NCBI RefSeq assembly: GCF_014522305.1
Contig: NZ_CP041982.1
Coordinates: 129,001 to 193,000, forward strand
DNA length: 64,000 nucleotides
Reading direction: 5' to 3'
DNA from: Lactobacillus sp. PV034
GTDB lineage: Bacteria > Bacillota > Bacilli > Lactobacillales > Lactobacillaceae
Position numbers and translations under genes: made by a program. Position 1 is the first letter of the stretch. Each line of letters opens with the position of its first letter. The notes beneath the pieces were generated by a model. That model searched no databases. It was not told the origin of the DNA and saw nothing but the letters and a program-made list of their open reading frames with translations. This document shows positions 8,279-17,197 of this stretch, in pieces.

Positions 8279-9613
8279 ATGAGTAAAAATATTAGTGCTG
8301 ATGATATTAGAAAGAGCGTCGAAGATAATGATGTCCGTTTTTTACGCCTAGCTTTTACCGACGTAAATGGAACTACTAAGAGTGTCGAAGTTCCAACTAG
8401 TCAATTAGATAAAGTTTTGAAGAATGATATTCGTTTTGATGGTTCTTCAATTGAAGGATTCGTGAGAATCGAAGAAAGTGACATGGTTTTACATCCAGAT
8501 CTTTCAACTTGGATGATTTTACCTTGGGATACTGAAGATGCTAAGATCGGTCGTTTAATCTGTGATGTGTATAAGACTAACGGTGAACCTTTTGAAGGAG
8601 ATCCCCGTAATAATTTGAAGCGTGTCATCAAAGAAATGAAAGCTATGGGCTTTTCAACCTTTGATATTGGTTTTGAAGCAGAATTCCACCTATTCAAGAT
8701 GGGTGAAAATGGTGAATGGACTACTGAAGTGCCAGACCATGCTTCATACTTTGATATGACTTCTGATGATGAAGGTGCAAGATGCCGTCGTGACATCGTC
8801 GAAACTTTAGAAAAGATTGATTTTGAAGTTGAAGCTGCTCACCACGAAGTTGGGGAAGGTCAACAAGAAATTGACTTTAAGTTTGATGATGCTTTAACTA
8901 CTGCTGACCGTGTTCAAACTTTTAAGATGGTAGTTAGAACTATTGCTAGAAAGCATGGTTTAGTTGCTACCTTTATGGCTAAGCCACTCGAAGGTGCAGC
9001 TGGTAACGGAATGCACACTAACATGTCACTCTTCAAAGATGGTAAGAATGTCTTTTATGATAAAGATGGTGAATACCACTTATCAAAGACTGCTCTTTAC
9101 TTCTTAAATGGTATTTTAGAACATGCACGTGCAATTACAGCAATTGCTAATCCAACTGTTAACTCATATAAGCGCTTAATTCCTGGTTTTGAAGCACCTG
9201 TATATATTTCATGGGCAACTAAGAACCGTTCACCACTTGTTCGTATTCCTGATGCTGATGAAATTGGTACTCGTTTAGAAATGCGTTCAGCCGATCCAAT
9301 GGCTAACCCATACCTACTTTTAGCGGCAGTCTTAAAAGCTGGTTTAGATGGCATCAAGCAAGAAAAGATGCCAATGGAGCCAATCACTTCAAATGTATTT
9401 GAAATGAGTGAAGAAGAAAGAGCTAAACGTGGTATTAAACCACTTCCGTCAACTCTTCACAATGCAATTAAAGCTTTCAAAGAAGATAAGTTAATGGAAG
9501 AGACACTAGGTGACCACTTAACTCACAGCTTTATTGAATCTAAAGAATATGAATGGGCACAATATAACCAATCAGTTTCCGATTGGGAAAGAAAAATGTA
9601 CATTAACTACTAA
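8279..9613 (+). CDS. glnA: Glutamine synthetase, type I
   Basis: GlnA makes glutamine from glutamate, ammonia and ATP as a dodecamer. The 444-aa product is the short GSI-alpha form typical of Firmicutes. Visible landmarks are the beta-grasp start, FDGSSIEGF, the GFEAEFHLF metal site, [25 protein letters not shown] and the NRSPLVRIP substrate segment. The open frame extends to GTG 8270, but ATG 8279 is preferred because AGGTG stands 8 bases before it. The adenylylation-site region of GSI-beta is not seen, as expected. The upstream region carries a promoter, a palindrome and a leader hairpin. Confidence 0.95.
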   Translation: MSKNISADDIRKSVEDNDVRFLRLAFTDVNGTTKSVEVPTSQLDKVLKNDIRFDGSSIEGFVRIEESDMVLHPDLSTWMILPWDTEDAKIGRLICDVYKTNGEPFEGDPRNNLKRVIKEMKAMGFSTFDIGFEAEFHLFKMGENGEWTTEVPDHASYFDMTSDDEGARCRRDIVETLEKIDFEVEAAHHEVGEGQQEIDFKFDDALTTADRVQTFKMVVRTIARKHGLVATFMAKPLEGAAGNGMHTNMSLFKDGKNVFYDKDGEYHLSKTALYFLNGILEHARAITAIANPTVNSYKRLIPGFEAPVYISWATKNRSPLVRIPDADEIGTRLEMRSADPMANPYLLLAAVLKAGLDGIKQEKMPMEPITSNVFEMSEEERAKRGIKPLPSTLHNAIKAFKEDKLMEETLGDHLTHSFIESKEYEWAQYNQSVSDWERKMYINY

Positions 9614-9630
9614 TTAGCTCAATAATAAAG

Positions 9631-9682
9631 AAAATAACCTCATAATTATCTTGTTTAAGGATAAATTATGAGGTTATTTTTT
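9631..9682 (+). terminator. Bidirectional terminator between glnA and the amidotransferase gene
   Basis: AATAACCTCATAATT pairs with AATTATGAGGTTATT, with a 16-base loop and flanking A and T runs. The two genes converge on it, and it overlaps the stop codon of the minus-strand gene. Confidence 0.85.
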
Positions 9683-10355
9683 AGTTTTCTTTAGTAATAA
9701 AATTCAAAATATGATAGATTATTTGTTTATTTTCCTGAGGTACACCATGTTTAATGATTTCACTAGCGGTTTGGTGTAAGGCGTTGTTATTGGCCGGATA
9801 GTCACTATCATTAATCGCGATTTCGCGTAAATTATCTTCTTCGGGTTCGAAGTGGAATTGGAGGCCGACAACATTATCACCTAAGAGAAAACCTTGATTT
9901 TTAACCAAATCACTTGAAAATAGGAGCTTGGCTTCATCAGGAATTTCAAACATTTGCTCGTGCCAGTGCAAAACATCCATTTTGTCAGGGATGCCGGCAA
10001 TAGTATGATCTTTTAAATAAACCGGAGCCCAACCAACTTCTTTTGCGGGTGCATCTGAAATTTTATAACCCAGGCTTTTGGCAATTTGTTGCGCACCAAA
10101 GCAAGCACCAAAAATAGGTTTATTTTGAGCTAAAAGTTCTTTAATTAATTCTCGTTCCTGGGCAATCCACGGTAAGTTATCATTAGGACTCATCGGACCA
10201 CCTAAGATGACTAATAGGTCAGTTTCAGAAGCTTTAGGTAATTTGCCGAAAGTTTCGGGATGATAAACATAAAATTCAGCTTGTTGTTCATCAGCCCAAC
10301 TTTTAATTGCTCCTGGACCCTCGTTAGGTGTATGTTGCAGGACATTAACACGCAT
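9681..10355 (-). CDS. Class I glutamine amidotransferase-like protein (GMP-synthase type domain)
   Basis: This free-standing 224-aa class I glutamine amidotransferase has ILGGPMSPND (oxyanion region, about 50-59), the nucleophile elbow GACFGAQQ (Cys about 85) and QFHFEPE with His about 168 and Glu about 170, giving a complete Cys-His-Glu triad. Proteins of this type are often annotated as GMP synthase, but the synthetase domain is absent. Such stand-alone enzymes hydrolyse glutamine or gamma-glutamyl substrates. The actual substrate is unknown. ATG 10355 is preceded by AAGGAG on the minus strand. Confidence 0.85.
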   Translation of the reverse strand: MRVNVLQHTPNEGPGAIKSWADEQQAEFYVYHPETFGKLPKASETDLLVILGGPMSPNDNLPWIAQERELIKELLAQNKPIFGACFGAQQIAKSLGYKISDAPAKEVGWAPVYLKDHTIAGIPDKMDVLHWHEQMFEIPDEAKLLFSSDLVKNQGFLLGDNVVGLQFHFEPEEDNLREIAINDSDYPANNNALHQTASEIIKHGVPQENKQIIYHILNFITKEN

Positions 10356-10434
10356 TTCAATTCTCTCCTTTATTAAACCAGAGTAATATTTTTATGTATT
10401 ATACAACAAAATTTTCAGATTCACTTAATAGTTT

Positions 10435-10463
10435 TTGCCTTACAAAGTAAGGTAAAATATAAA
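10435..10463 (+). promoter_or_regulatory. Promoter with palindromic operator for the AbrB/MazF-type toxin-antitoxin operon
   Basis: TTGCCT (10435-10440) and TATAAA (10458-10463) are 17 bases apart. The palindrome CCTTAC-AAA-GTAAGG (10438-10452) overlaps the -35 and spacer, which is the expected place for an antitoxin operator. The binding role is inferred. Confidence 0.6.
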
Positions 10464-10480
10464 TAAGGAGATGAGAGAAT

Positions 10481-10729
10481 ATGCAAATTGAAGCTAAGAT
10501 AACAAGTAAAAATCAAATTACGATTCCAAAAGCTGTTAGAGAACAGTTAGGTATCAATGAAAAACATGAAAAAATTCTGTTTAATATTGAGCAAGGTAAA
10601 GTCACAATTGAAAAATCCAAAAAAGATAATTTTTGGCAATTAGTCAAAGAACAACAAGAAAAATACGGTACGATTAATACTCCTGAAATTGACTGGGGAA
10701 ATGATGTTGCAAAGGAAATTATTGATTAA
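10481..10729 (+). CDS. AbrB/MazE-family antitoxin
   Basis: This 82-aa protein starts with a SpoVT/AbrB swapped-hairpin DNA-binding domain: MQIEAKITSKNQITIPKAVR is a near-textbook example. The C-terminal half is charged and probably binds and neutralises the toxin. It ends with TAATG, sharing one base with the toxin start codon. This is the classic antitoxin-first order and suggests translational coupling. It should repress its own promoter through the palindrome at 10438-10452. The pairing is inferred from context and family. Confidence 0.88.
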   Translation: MQIEAKITSKNQITIPKAVREQLGINEKHEKILFNIEQGKVTIEKSKKDNFWQLVKEQQEKYGTINTPEIDWGNDVAKEIID

Positions 10730-11073
10730 TGTTTAAACAAGGTGAAATTTATTATTTTAATTTAGAGCCTAGTCGCGGAGTTGAAGAAAAGAAAACAAGA
10801 CCATGTGTGATAGTTAGTAATGATAACTATAATAGAATTTTTAATACTGTCATGGTTTTACCAATCTCATCTTCATCAAAATACTTAAATGAAGAAAAAT
10901 ACCAGGTGTCTCCATTGTTTAAATCAATTGTTGGAAATAAAATAAGAGGGACAATTTTACTTCAGCATCTTAGGACAATCGATCCATCTGTCAGCGTCAG
11001 CGGACCGCTTCAAGAGACTTTATCATTAGAGATGATAGAAAGTTTGCAACAAAGTTTGAAACACTTCTTTTAA
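10729..11073 (+). CDS. MazF/PemK-family endoribonuclease toxin
   Basis: The 114-aa product begins FKQGEIYYFNLEPSRGVEEKKTRPCVIVSND, which holds the conserved GE(I/V)Y and K(K)TRPCVIVS elements of MazF/PemK toxins. These are sequence-specific mRNA endoribonucleases. The length matches the family and the gene looks intact. It shares one base with the AbrB-type antitoxin gene. The cleavage sequence cannot be read from the protein. Confidence 0.9.
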   Translation: MFKQGEIYYFNLEPSRGVEEKKTRPCVIVSNDNYNRIFNTVMVLPISSSSKYLNEEKYQVSPLFKSIVGNKIRGTILLQHLRTIDPSVSVSGPLQETLSLEMIESLQQSLKHFF

Positions 11074-11215
11074 TTGATTTTGAATAATAGCTTTTTAATA
11101 AATACCTACAATTTTAATCTTTTTGACTTGTATTCATTTAATAAAATTTTTGAAAACGAGGCCAATAAGGACCATAATAGAAGGAGTGTGTTAAAAAAGG
11201 AGAGTTATATTTTTT

Positions 11216-12708
11216 ATGAATCAGAAAAAGGACGTCAAGCTAAAGACGGGTGCTTTAGTCTTGATGATTTTCTCAGCTATCTTTGGATTCAGCAATTCAT
11301 TGACAGCTTATTATCAAATGGGTTACGCCAGTATCTTGTGGTATATCTTAACTGCAGTGCTGTTCTTTATCCCATCAGCTTTGATGTTTGCCGAATACGG
11401 GGCAACTTTTAAGGGAGCTAAAGGAGGAATCTTTTCTTGGCTGCGAGGATCTGTTAGTGAAAAGACAGCTTTTATTGGAACATTTATTTGGCTGGCTGCT
11501 TGGGTAGTATGGCTAGTGTCATCTACGCAGTTCTTCTTAGTATCATTGTCAACAGCGATTTTTGGTCATGATACTACTCAAAGTTGGCATTTAGGCCATA
11601 TTTTAAGTTCAACTCAGTTATTGGGTGTACTGGAAGTTATCTTCTTAATTGTAGTTACTTTTTGTGCTGCAAAGGGTGTTGATAAAATTGCTACTGTAAG
11701 TAATGTCGGTGGTGTTTTCACCTTAGCCATTGCGATTGGTTTTATGTTGGTTTCTTTAATTGTTTTTTTCATTAATAAAGGACAATTAGCTGAACCTTTA
11801 ACTACAACTAATTTGGTTCATTCACCAAACCCTGCATTTCAAAGTCCAATTGCCGTTATTTCATTTATTGTTTATGCTTTATTTGCTTATGGTGGTTTGG
11901 AAACTTCATCAGGTGTGATTGATTCAGTCGATAAGCCAGAAAAAACTTATCCTAAAGCTTTAATCATTGCGATGATTTTGATGACTGCACTTTACGTGTT
12001 TAACATTTTAATGTGTGGGGTAGCAGTAATGCCTTATCAAGTAAGAGGGTTGATTTGGCCAATGTTGAATATGTTTTAATCAATAACTTAGGATTGGTCA
12101 TGGGCCACGGTCTTGGTTTATCGCATAGCGCCAGCGTTACATTGGGTATTGTCTTTTCAAGATTTGCGGGTATTGCAGACGTTTTAGCAGGGATTTCTGC
12201 AGCTTTCTTAATGGTTTATTCACCAATCAAATCATTTATTGAAGGTTGTGATCCTAAGCTTTTACCTAAAAAATTAGTGAAGTTGAACAAGCATAATATG
12301 CCGGAACATGCGATGTGGCTTCAAGCTGCTATTGTGAGCGTCATTATCTTATTTATTTCATTTGGTGGTAATGCAGCTGGTCAATTCTATACTATCTTAA
12401 TGGATATGATGAACGTGTCTTCATCTGCACCTTACTTATTCTTAATTGGTGCTTTTCCATTCTTTAAAATGAAGCAAGATTTAGATCGTCCCTTTGTTTT
12501 TGTGACTGGGATGAAGAAGGTCTGGACGATTACTGTAGTTGTATGGCTTGTAGTCGCAATCGGAATTGTCTTTACTTGTATTGAGCCATTATTTACTCAT
12601 GATTATATGACTTCATTCTGGACTGCTATTGGTCCCGTTGCTTTTGGAATTATTGCTTGGATTTATTATTCTTACCAAGAAGGAAAAAAGAGTCGCGAAC
12701 TTAATTAA
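11216..12708 (+). pseudogene. Amino-acid permease, APC superfamily (GadC/YhdG-like), frameshifted
   Basis: Two overlapping open frames make one transporter of about 497 aa with 12 membrane segments. The first ends MPYQVRGLIW at 12079. The second resumes with KRVDLANVEYVLINN in the next frame. The switch is at 12041-12045: GTAAGAGG would read through as V-K-R if it were GTAAAGAGG, so one A is missing. The intact protein would exchange amino acids. A glutamate/GABA-like antiport role is only a family guess. An AAAGGAG site precedes ATG 11216. The MFS gene follows 24 bases later. A sequencing error cannot be excluded. Confidence 0.8.
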
Positions 12709-12732
12709 ATTATCAAATAGGAGAGATCAGAT

Positions 12733-13908
12733 TTGAAGAAATCTAAATCAATCTATACGAAAGACGTGGTGCTGGTAATGGCAGCCTCGTTTTTCTTTAT
12801 GTTTTCTGTAATGTTTGTGACCCCGCTAATTAATGGTTTTGCCCTTGATTTAGGGGCAAGTACGATTTTTGCCGGGGTAATCACCGGGATGATGAGTATC
12901 ATTTCGATGTTTTTACGACCAGTTGCTGGTAATTTAACTGATCGTTTTTCAAAATATCAATTGTCGTTTATTGGTGGTATTTTGATTTTTATTGGGGTAG
13001 CAGGATATTGTTTTTCACCTTCTGGTGCTTGGCTGTTAGTTTTTAGACTAGTTAATGGACTAGGATTTGTGTTGGCCACTGTTTGTATGGCAACTTGGCT
13101 TTCAGTTTTAGTGCCGCGTAAAAATGTTGGTCAAGCAATGGGCTTTTATGGCTTGATGAACGCCTTAGCCATGGCGGTTGCACCAGCTGCTGCCATTAAT
13201 CTTTATAAAGTAATTGGTTATCGCTGGTCACTAGCCTTAGCCGCTTTAGCCGCACTTTTAATGATTATTATGTTGCCTTTTGTAGGTAATAAAGGTAAGC
13301 CAGTGATTACTCCTGATAAGAAAGTGCACAAGAAGTTTAAAATTATCCAGGTAAATGCCTTACCAGTGGGAATTTTAATTATGCTGTTTGCGGTACCATA
13401 TTTTATTACCCAAGCAGATATTGTGATGTATGCTACCTACCGTCATTTGAATATTTCGGTCGGATCATTCTTTATTATTTATGCTATTGCCTTGTTAATT
13501 ATCAGAACAGTTCTAAAAAAATATTTTGATACTGTGCGCTTTGGCAAGTGGTTCTGGATCAGCGTAATCGCCATGGTAATCTTTTTAATTGCTGCTTCTT
13601 ATATGTTTAATGACTGGATTATGTCACTAGCTGCCTTAGCATTATCAGTTGGGTATGGAGTAATTTATTCAGTTTTGCAGTCAACAGCTTTATTACTTGC
13701 TCCCATGGATGAGCAGGGAATTGCGACAGCAACATTTTATTTGGGAATGGATATTGCGATGGCTTTTGGTCCAATGCTTGGTGGGGTCTTAGCCGCAAAG
13801 ATTCCCCACCGCTATTTCTACATTGTGTTATTAGTTGAAATCCCACTGATGATAATTGTTTACTTGATTTATCATAAGCGTCTTAATGAAGCGATTGATC
13901 ACCATTAA
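12733..13908 (+). CDS. MFS transporter (drug/metabolite efflux type)
   Basis: The 391-aa protein has about 12 membrane segments and a central basic loop (about residues 190-205). The loop between segments 2 and 3 reads RPVAGNLTDRFSKYQ, the MFS signature region. Substrate cannot be inferred. It resembles YfkF/YfmO-type efflux proteins of Firmicutes. The start is TTG 12733, supported by AGGAGAGA at 12719-12726. It lies just behind the broken permease and ends at a strong terminator. Confidence 0.85.
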   Translation: MKKSKSIYTKDVVLVMAASFFFMFSVMFVTPLINGFALDLGASTIFAGVITGMMSIISMFLRPVAGNLTDRFSKYQLSFIGGILIFIGVAGYCFSPSGAWLLVFRLVNGLGFVLATVCMATWLSVLVPRKNVGQAMGFYGLMNALAMAVAPAAAINLYKVIGYRWSLALAALAALLMIIMLPFVGNKGKPVITPDKKVHKKFKIIQVNALPVGILIMLFAVPYFITQADIVMYATYRHLNISVGSFFIIYAIALLIIRTVLKKYFDTVRFGKWFWISVIAMVIFLIAASYMFNDWIMSLAALALSVGYGVIYSVLQSTALLLAPMDEQGIATATFYLGMDIAMAFGPMLGGVLAAKIPHRYFYIVLLVEIPLMIIVYLIYHKRLNEAIDHH

Positions 13909-13942
13909 AAAAGAGAAATTCATAAGAATTTCTCTTTTTTTT
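13907..13942 (+). terminator. Intrinsic terminator after the MFS gene
   Basis: AAAAAAGAGAAATTC and GAATTTCTCTTTTTT form a stem with a short loop, ending in a run of eight T. Confidence 0.88.
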
Positions 13943-14038
13943 GTTTATTCATTTTCCTTATTTTTAATAATAGCTTGAAAGAACAACAAATTAGTTTTAT
14001 ATTAAAAAATAAATTTATTATTAATGGAGGATGTAAAG

Positions 14039-15226
14039 ATGAAAAAATTAGGTCCTACTAAGCTACTTATTGGTGAGCTTATTTTTGCAATACCATTGTC
14101 GCTGGTTTTGTTTATTTTTCAGCATAACTTCCAGGTTTTACTGTATACAGCATTTTTAATAATAGCGCTTTTATTTATTTATCGAAGTAGTAATCTAATA
14201 TCTCATATTTTTAATATATTGGCGTTACCTTATATATTTTTAAATCTTTATACTATTCTTCTAAATCTATTGCTTAAGAGATTTACAAAATTTGAATTAG
14301 GTTTATATATTTTATACTTTATTGGCATACTAGTGATATTGGTTCCAGTAATGGTACGTGATTATGGTAGTATCAAAAAACCAATATGGGAGTTATTAAC
14401 TTCTGTTTGGTTAATATTTAATCTATTTTTAGCTCCATCATTAGACGTAGTTGCTAATCAATTTATTATGGGAGTAAATAATAGTAATTTACTTTTAGCA
14501 ATACTTTTTCTTGAATATGCTATTTTAGTCATTAAAGGATGGGGTTATAGATTTTACTTTAATTTAAAGATGAACCAGGCAAGCATTTTCTACTATTCCT
14601 TGTTAGTAGTGTTAGTGTTAGTTGCTATTTGGGTTATTTGCTTTAGTGTTTTTATTACGGGAGCAGCAAATTGGGAACAAGCATTATGGAACTGGAATTT
14701 GTGGATAATTGATCTTACTAATTCAATCGAAATAAAAAATATTTGGGAATTAATCTTTATTGCGTTTAGGGCAGCAATTATGGAAGAAAGTGCGAGATAC
14801 ATTTTTTTATTAACATTGTTAATTAGCTTTACCAAAAGAAAAAGACAAGCATTGGAGGCAATTTTACTTAGCTCAGCAATTTTTTCACTACTCCATATTC
14901 TTAACTTTTCTGCGCCTGGAGCAACTCTTAATAGTGTATTAACACAAATTTTGCATACCTTTGGATTTGGATGTATTTTAGCTGTAATTTTTCTGTATAG
15001 TGGTAAATTGTGGTTAATAATATTGTTACATATATTTGCCGACATTTTAAGCTCTTCATTAAATCCTTTGGGATATAGTGGAATCTTGCTAAATACTAAA
15101 AGCAACATAATAGTAGGGCTAGGAATTATTAATGTTATTCCATTAATTTGTGTAGCTATAATCTTAATAAATAAAAAATCTAGAAGTTACGTTTATCAAA
15201 ATATTAAAATTATCTTGGCAAAATAA
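14039..15226 (+). CDS. CPBP (CAAX/Abi) family intramembrane metalloprotease homologue
   Basis: The 395-aa product is very hydrophobic with roughly 10 membrane segments. The C-terminal third carries the CPBP motifs: EESARY (a variant of EExxR) at about residues 255-260, FSLLHILNF with a conserved His, and LLHIFADILS with a further His. The family includes prenyl proteases and bacteriocin self-immunity proteins. No bacteriocin gene is seen next to it. ATG 14039 is chosen over the in-frame ATG 14024 because GGAGG lies 8 bases before it. Base composition is more AT-rich than its neighbours. Confidence 0.78.
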   Translation: MKKLGPTKLLIGELIFAIPLSLVLFIFQHNFQVLLYTAFLIIALLFIYRSSNLISHIFNILALPYIFLNLYTILLNLLLKRFTKFELGLYILYFIGILVILVPVMVRDYGSIKKPIWELLTSVWLIFNLFLAPSLDVVANQFIMGVNNSNLLLAILFLEYAILVIKGWGYRFYFNLKMNQASIFYYSLLVVLVLVAIWVICFSVFITGAANWEQALWNWNLWIIDLTNSIEIKNIWELIFIAFRAAIMEESARYIFLLTLLISFTKRKRQALEAILLSSAIFSLLHILNFSAPGATLNSVLTQILHTFGFGCILAVIFLYSGKLWLIILLHIFADILSSSLNPLGYSGILLNTKSNIIVGLGIINVIPLICVAIILINKKSRSYVYQNIKIILAK

Positions 15227-15258
15227 GGATGAGTAATAGATACTCGTCCTTTTTCTTT
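15223..15258 (+). terminator. Probable terminator after the CPBP gene
   Basis: AAGGATGAGTA and TACTCGTCCTT form a stem with one mismatch/wobble around a 5-base loop, followed by a T-rich run. Confidence 0.7.
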
Positions 15259-15343
15259 CTCAAAAACATCTAACAAAATAGTTTACAGAATCCAAAATAA
15301 AGCATTAAATAAATAAGTAAGCAATTTGAAGGAGGAAGAAACA

Positions 15344-16162
15344 ATGACATTACCTTTTAAAGCAGTCGCTGTTGACATGGATGGAACCTTTTTAAATGAA
15401 AAAAGAGATTTTGACCACCAAGAATTCGCCAAAATTTTAGATATTTTTGAAAAAGAGCATATCCAATTCATTGTTGCTTCGGGACGTCCCTATGCGCGAT
15501 TAAAACAGGACTTTGTCGATTTTAGAGACCGAATGGACTTTGTAACGGTCAATGGAGCGCGCTTAGTTGCCGAAGGCAAACAAATTGGAATTACTCCCAT
15601 TAAGCGCGACTTGGTCCTCGACACGATTAAGTATGGTGAAAGTACTTATCACGGCGTTACAACGCTTGTCTTTGGACCGGGTAAGGCTTTTGTTTTAAAG
15701 AATGCTCCCGAGGAAGAAAAGAGATTCTTAGCTTACTTTGCAGGCGAAGTAGCTGAACTTGATAATTGGCTTGACTTACCTGATGAGCCTTTAGTCCAAG
15801 TAACTTTTAATTGTGGTGGAAAATATGCTCCTGATATTGAAAAAGCAATTAACGATAAGTATGGTAAGGTGATTTCTGCCTATGGATCAGCTGATTTTGC
15901 TGTTGATGTTGATGCTTATGGAGTAAGTAAGGCTGAAGGGCTGAAGGAATTACTAGCTAAGTTTAACTTAACCGGGGATGACTTAATTGCCTTTGGTGAT
16001 GGTGGTAATGACCTTCAAATGTTGAAGCTAGCTAAGTATTCTTATGCGATGGAAAATGGTATCGATGAAGCAAAGAGCGTAGCGCGTTATATAGCGCCTA
16101 AAAATTCTGAGAATGGGGTCTTTCGCGTTTTGGAAGATTATATTCATAAGTACTTAGACTAA
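15344..16162 (+). CDS. HAD-superfamily Cof-type sugar-phosphate phosphatase
   Basis: This 272-aa soluble hydrolase has the HAD motifs in order: VDMDGTFLNE (motif I, nucleophile Asp near the start), VASGRP (motif II) and FGDGGNDLQML (motif IV). The large C2 cap between residues about 85 and 190 places it in the Cof/YbiV group, which dephosphorylates sugar phosphates and related metabolites. The frame is open to TTG 15326, but ATG 15344 is preferred because GGAGG lies 8 bases before it. It is a single-gene unit. Confidence 0.9.
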   Translation: MTLPFKAVAVDMDGTFLNEKRDFDHQEFAKILDIFEKEHIQFIVASGRPYARLKQDFVDFRDRMDFVTVNGARLVAEGKQIGITPIKRDLVLDTIKYGESTYHGVTTLVFGPGKAFVLKNAPEEEKRFLAYFAGEVAELDNWLDLPDEPLVQVTFNCGGKYAPDIEKAINDKYGKVISAYGSADFAVDVDAYGVSKAEGLKELLAKFNLTGDDLIAFGDGGNDLQMLKLAKYSYAMENGIDEAKSVARYIAPKNSENGVFRVLEDYIHKYLD

Positions 16163-16234
16163 CAGCTAAACTTGTGTTCGTGCTTAATCTATGAAAGAAT
16201 TAGATAATAATACAGAAGTTAAGGAAAACAAATA

Positions 16235-17197
16235 ATGATTAAATATGAACATATCTCTAAAAATTATGGTGAGAGACTAATTTTAGATGATGTTTCTTTC
16301 ACTGTAAAAGCTGGAGAAATTTTTGTCTTAGTTGGCCCCAGTGGCAGTGGCAAGACAACGCTACTCAAAATGTTCAACCGCTTAATTGAACCAAGTAGTG
16401 GTGAAATTATTTATAACGATCAAAAAATAAAAGATTATAATTTGCGCGCTTTGCGCCAAGAAACTGGCTATGTCTTACAGTCAGCTTCTTTGTTTCCAAA
16501 TTTAACCGTGGGTGAGAATATCACCTTGCCGTTAGAGCAACGAAAAGGTTTTAATAAAAAAGAAAGAGACAAGGTGCAACGGACAGTGCTCAAGGGTGTA
16601 CAACTTGATCCCGAAATATATCTTGACCGTTACCCTGACCAACTTTCTGGTGGCGAAGCTCAAAGAGTAGGAATTGGACGTGCCTTAGCTGGTAATCCAA
16701 AAGTAGTTTTAATGGATGAACCTTTTTCAGCCCTTGATCCCGTAGTGCGTAAGCAGCTCCAAGATTTGGTCTTAGAATTGCAGCAGCGTTTTAACGTTAC
16801 GATTATCTTTGTAACGCATGACATGAATGAAGCAATCAGGATGGGTAACCAAATTGGCGTAGTCCATGATGGTCACTTAGAGCAAGTAGGTAAGCCGCGT
16901 GAAATCCTCCAACATCCTGCAACTGAATTTGTTAAAAGCTTCTTTGCTGGTAATGGAATTAAACAATCTCTTAATTTAGAGACTCTAGTTAAGAGTGAAA
17001 TTGGGGTTGATGGGAAGTATTATCCTAAAACAGAGACTTTGCCGCATTATCATATTTATGATGTCAAAGACTTGGTTAAGGCTTGTTCTGACCACCCTGA
17101 TAAATTATTTGTAGCCCAAACTAGCTTTGGTGACTATGTGATTGAGCCCAAACAAGTCTGGAAGTTTTTATTAAAGAGGGTGGCCAACAATGATTAA
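16235..17197 (+). CDS. opuCA: Glycine betaine/carnitine/choline ABC transporter ATP-binding protein
   Basis: The 320-aa ATPase drives uptake of compatible solutes in an OpuC-like system. Walker A is GPSGSGKTT (about 34-42), the signature is LSGGEAQR and Walker B is VVLMDEPFSALDP. Family members usually end with two CBS domains that sense ionic strength. Here only about 70 residues follow the ATPase core, enough for one degenerate CBS-like segment, so sensing may differ. Its last 8 bases overlap the permease gene, showing a two-gene operon. Confidence 0.9.
   Translation: MIKYEHISKNYGERLILDDVSFTVKAGEIFVLVGPSGSGKTTLLKMFNRLIEPSSGEIIYNDQKIKDYNLRALRQETGYVLQSASLFPNLTVGENITLPLEQRKGFNKKERDKVQRTVLKGVQLDPEIYLDRYPDQLSGGEAQRVGIGRALAGNPKVVLMDEPFSALDPVVRKQLQDLVLELQQRFNVTIIFVTHDMNEAIRMGNQIGVVHDGHLEQVGKPREILQHPATEFVKSFFAGNGIKQSLNLETLVKSEIGVDGKYYPKTETLPHYHIYDVKDLVKACSDHPDKLFVAQTSFGDYVIEPKQVWKFLLKRVANND

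Noticed and set aside
11074..11412. A 112-aa open frame between the MazF-type toxin gene and the permease
   Set aside because: Its second half is an out-of-frame reading of the permease gene, and it lacks a ribosome site.
14593..15108. A 171-aa minus-strand frame opposite the CPBP gene
   Set aside because: It is the complement of a highly hydrophobic coding sequence, which often leaves long antisense frames. It has no ribosome site and no recognisable domain.
14039..15226. Bacteriocin immunity protein as a specific role for the CPBP gene
   Set aside because: Some CPBP proteins confer bacteriocin immunity, but no bacteriocin precursor or exporter lies nearby.
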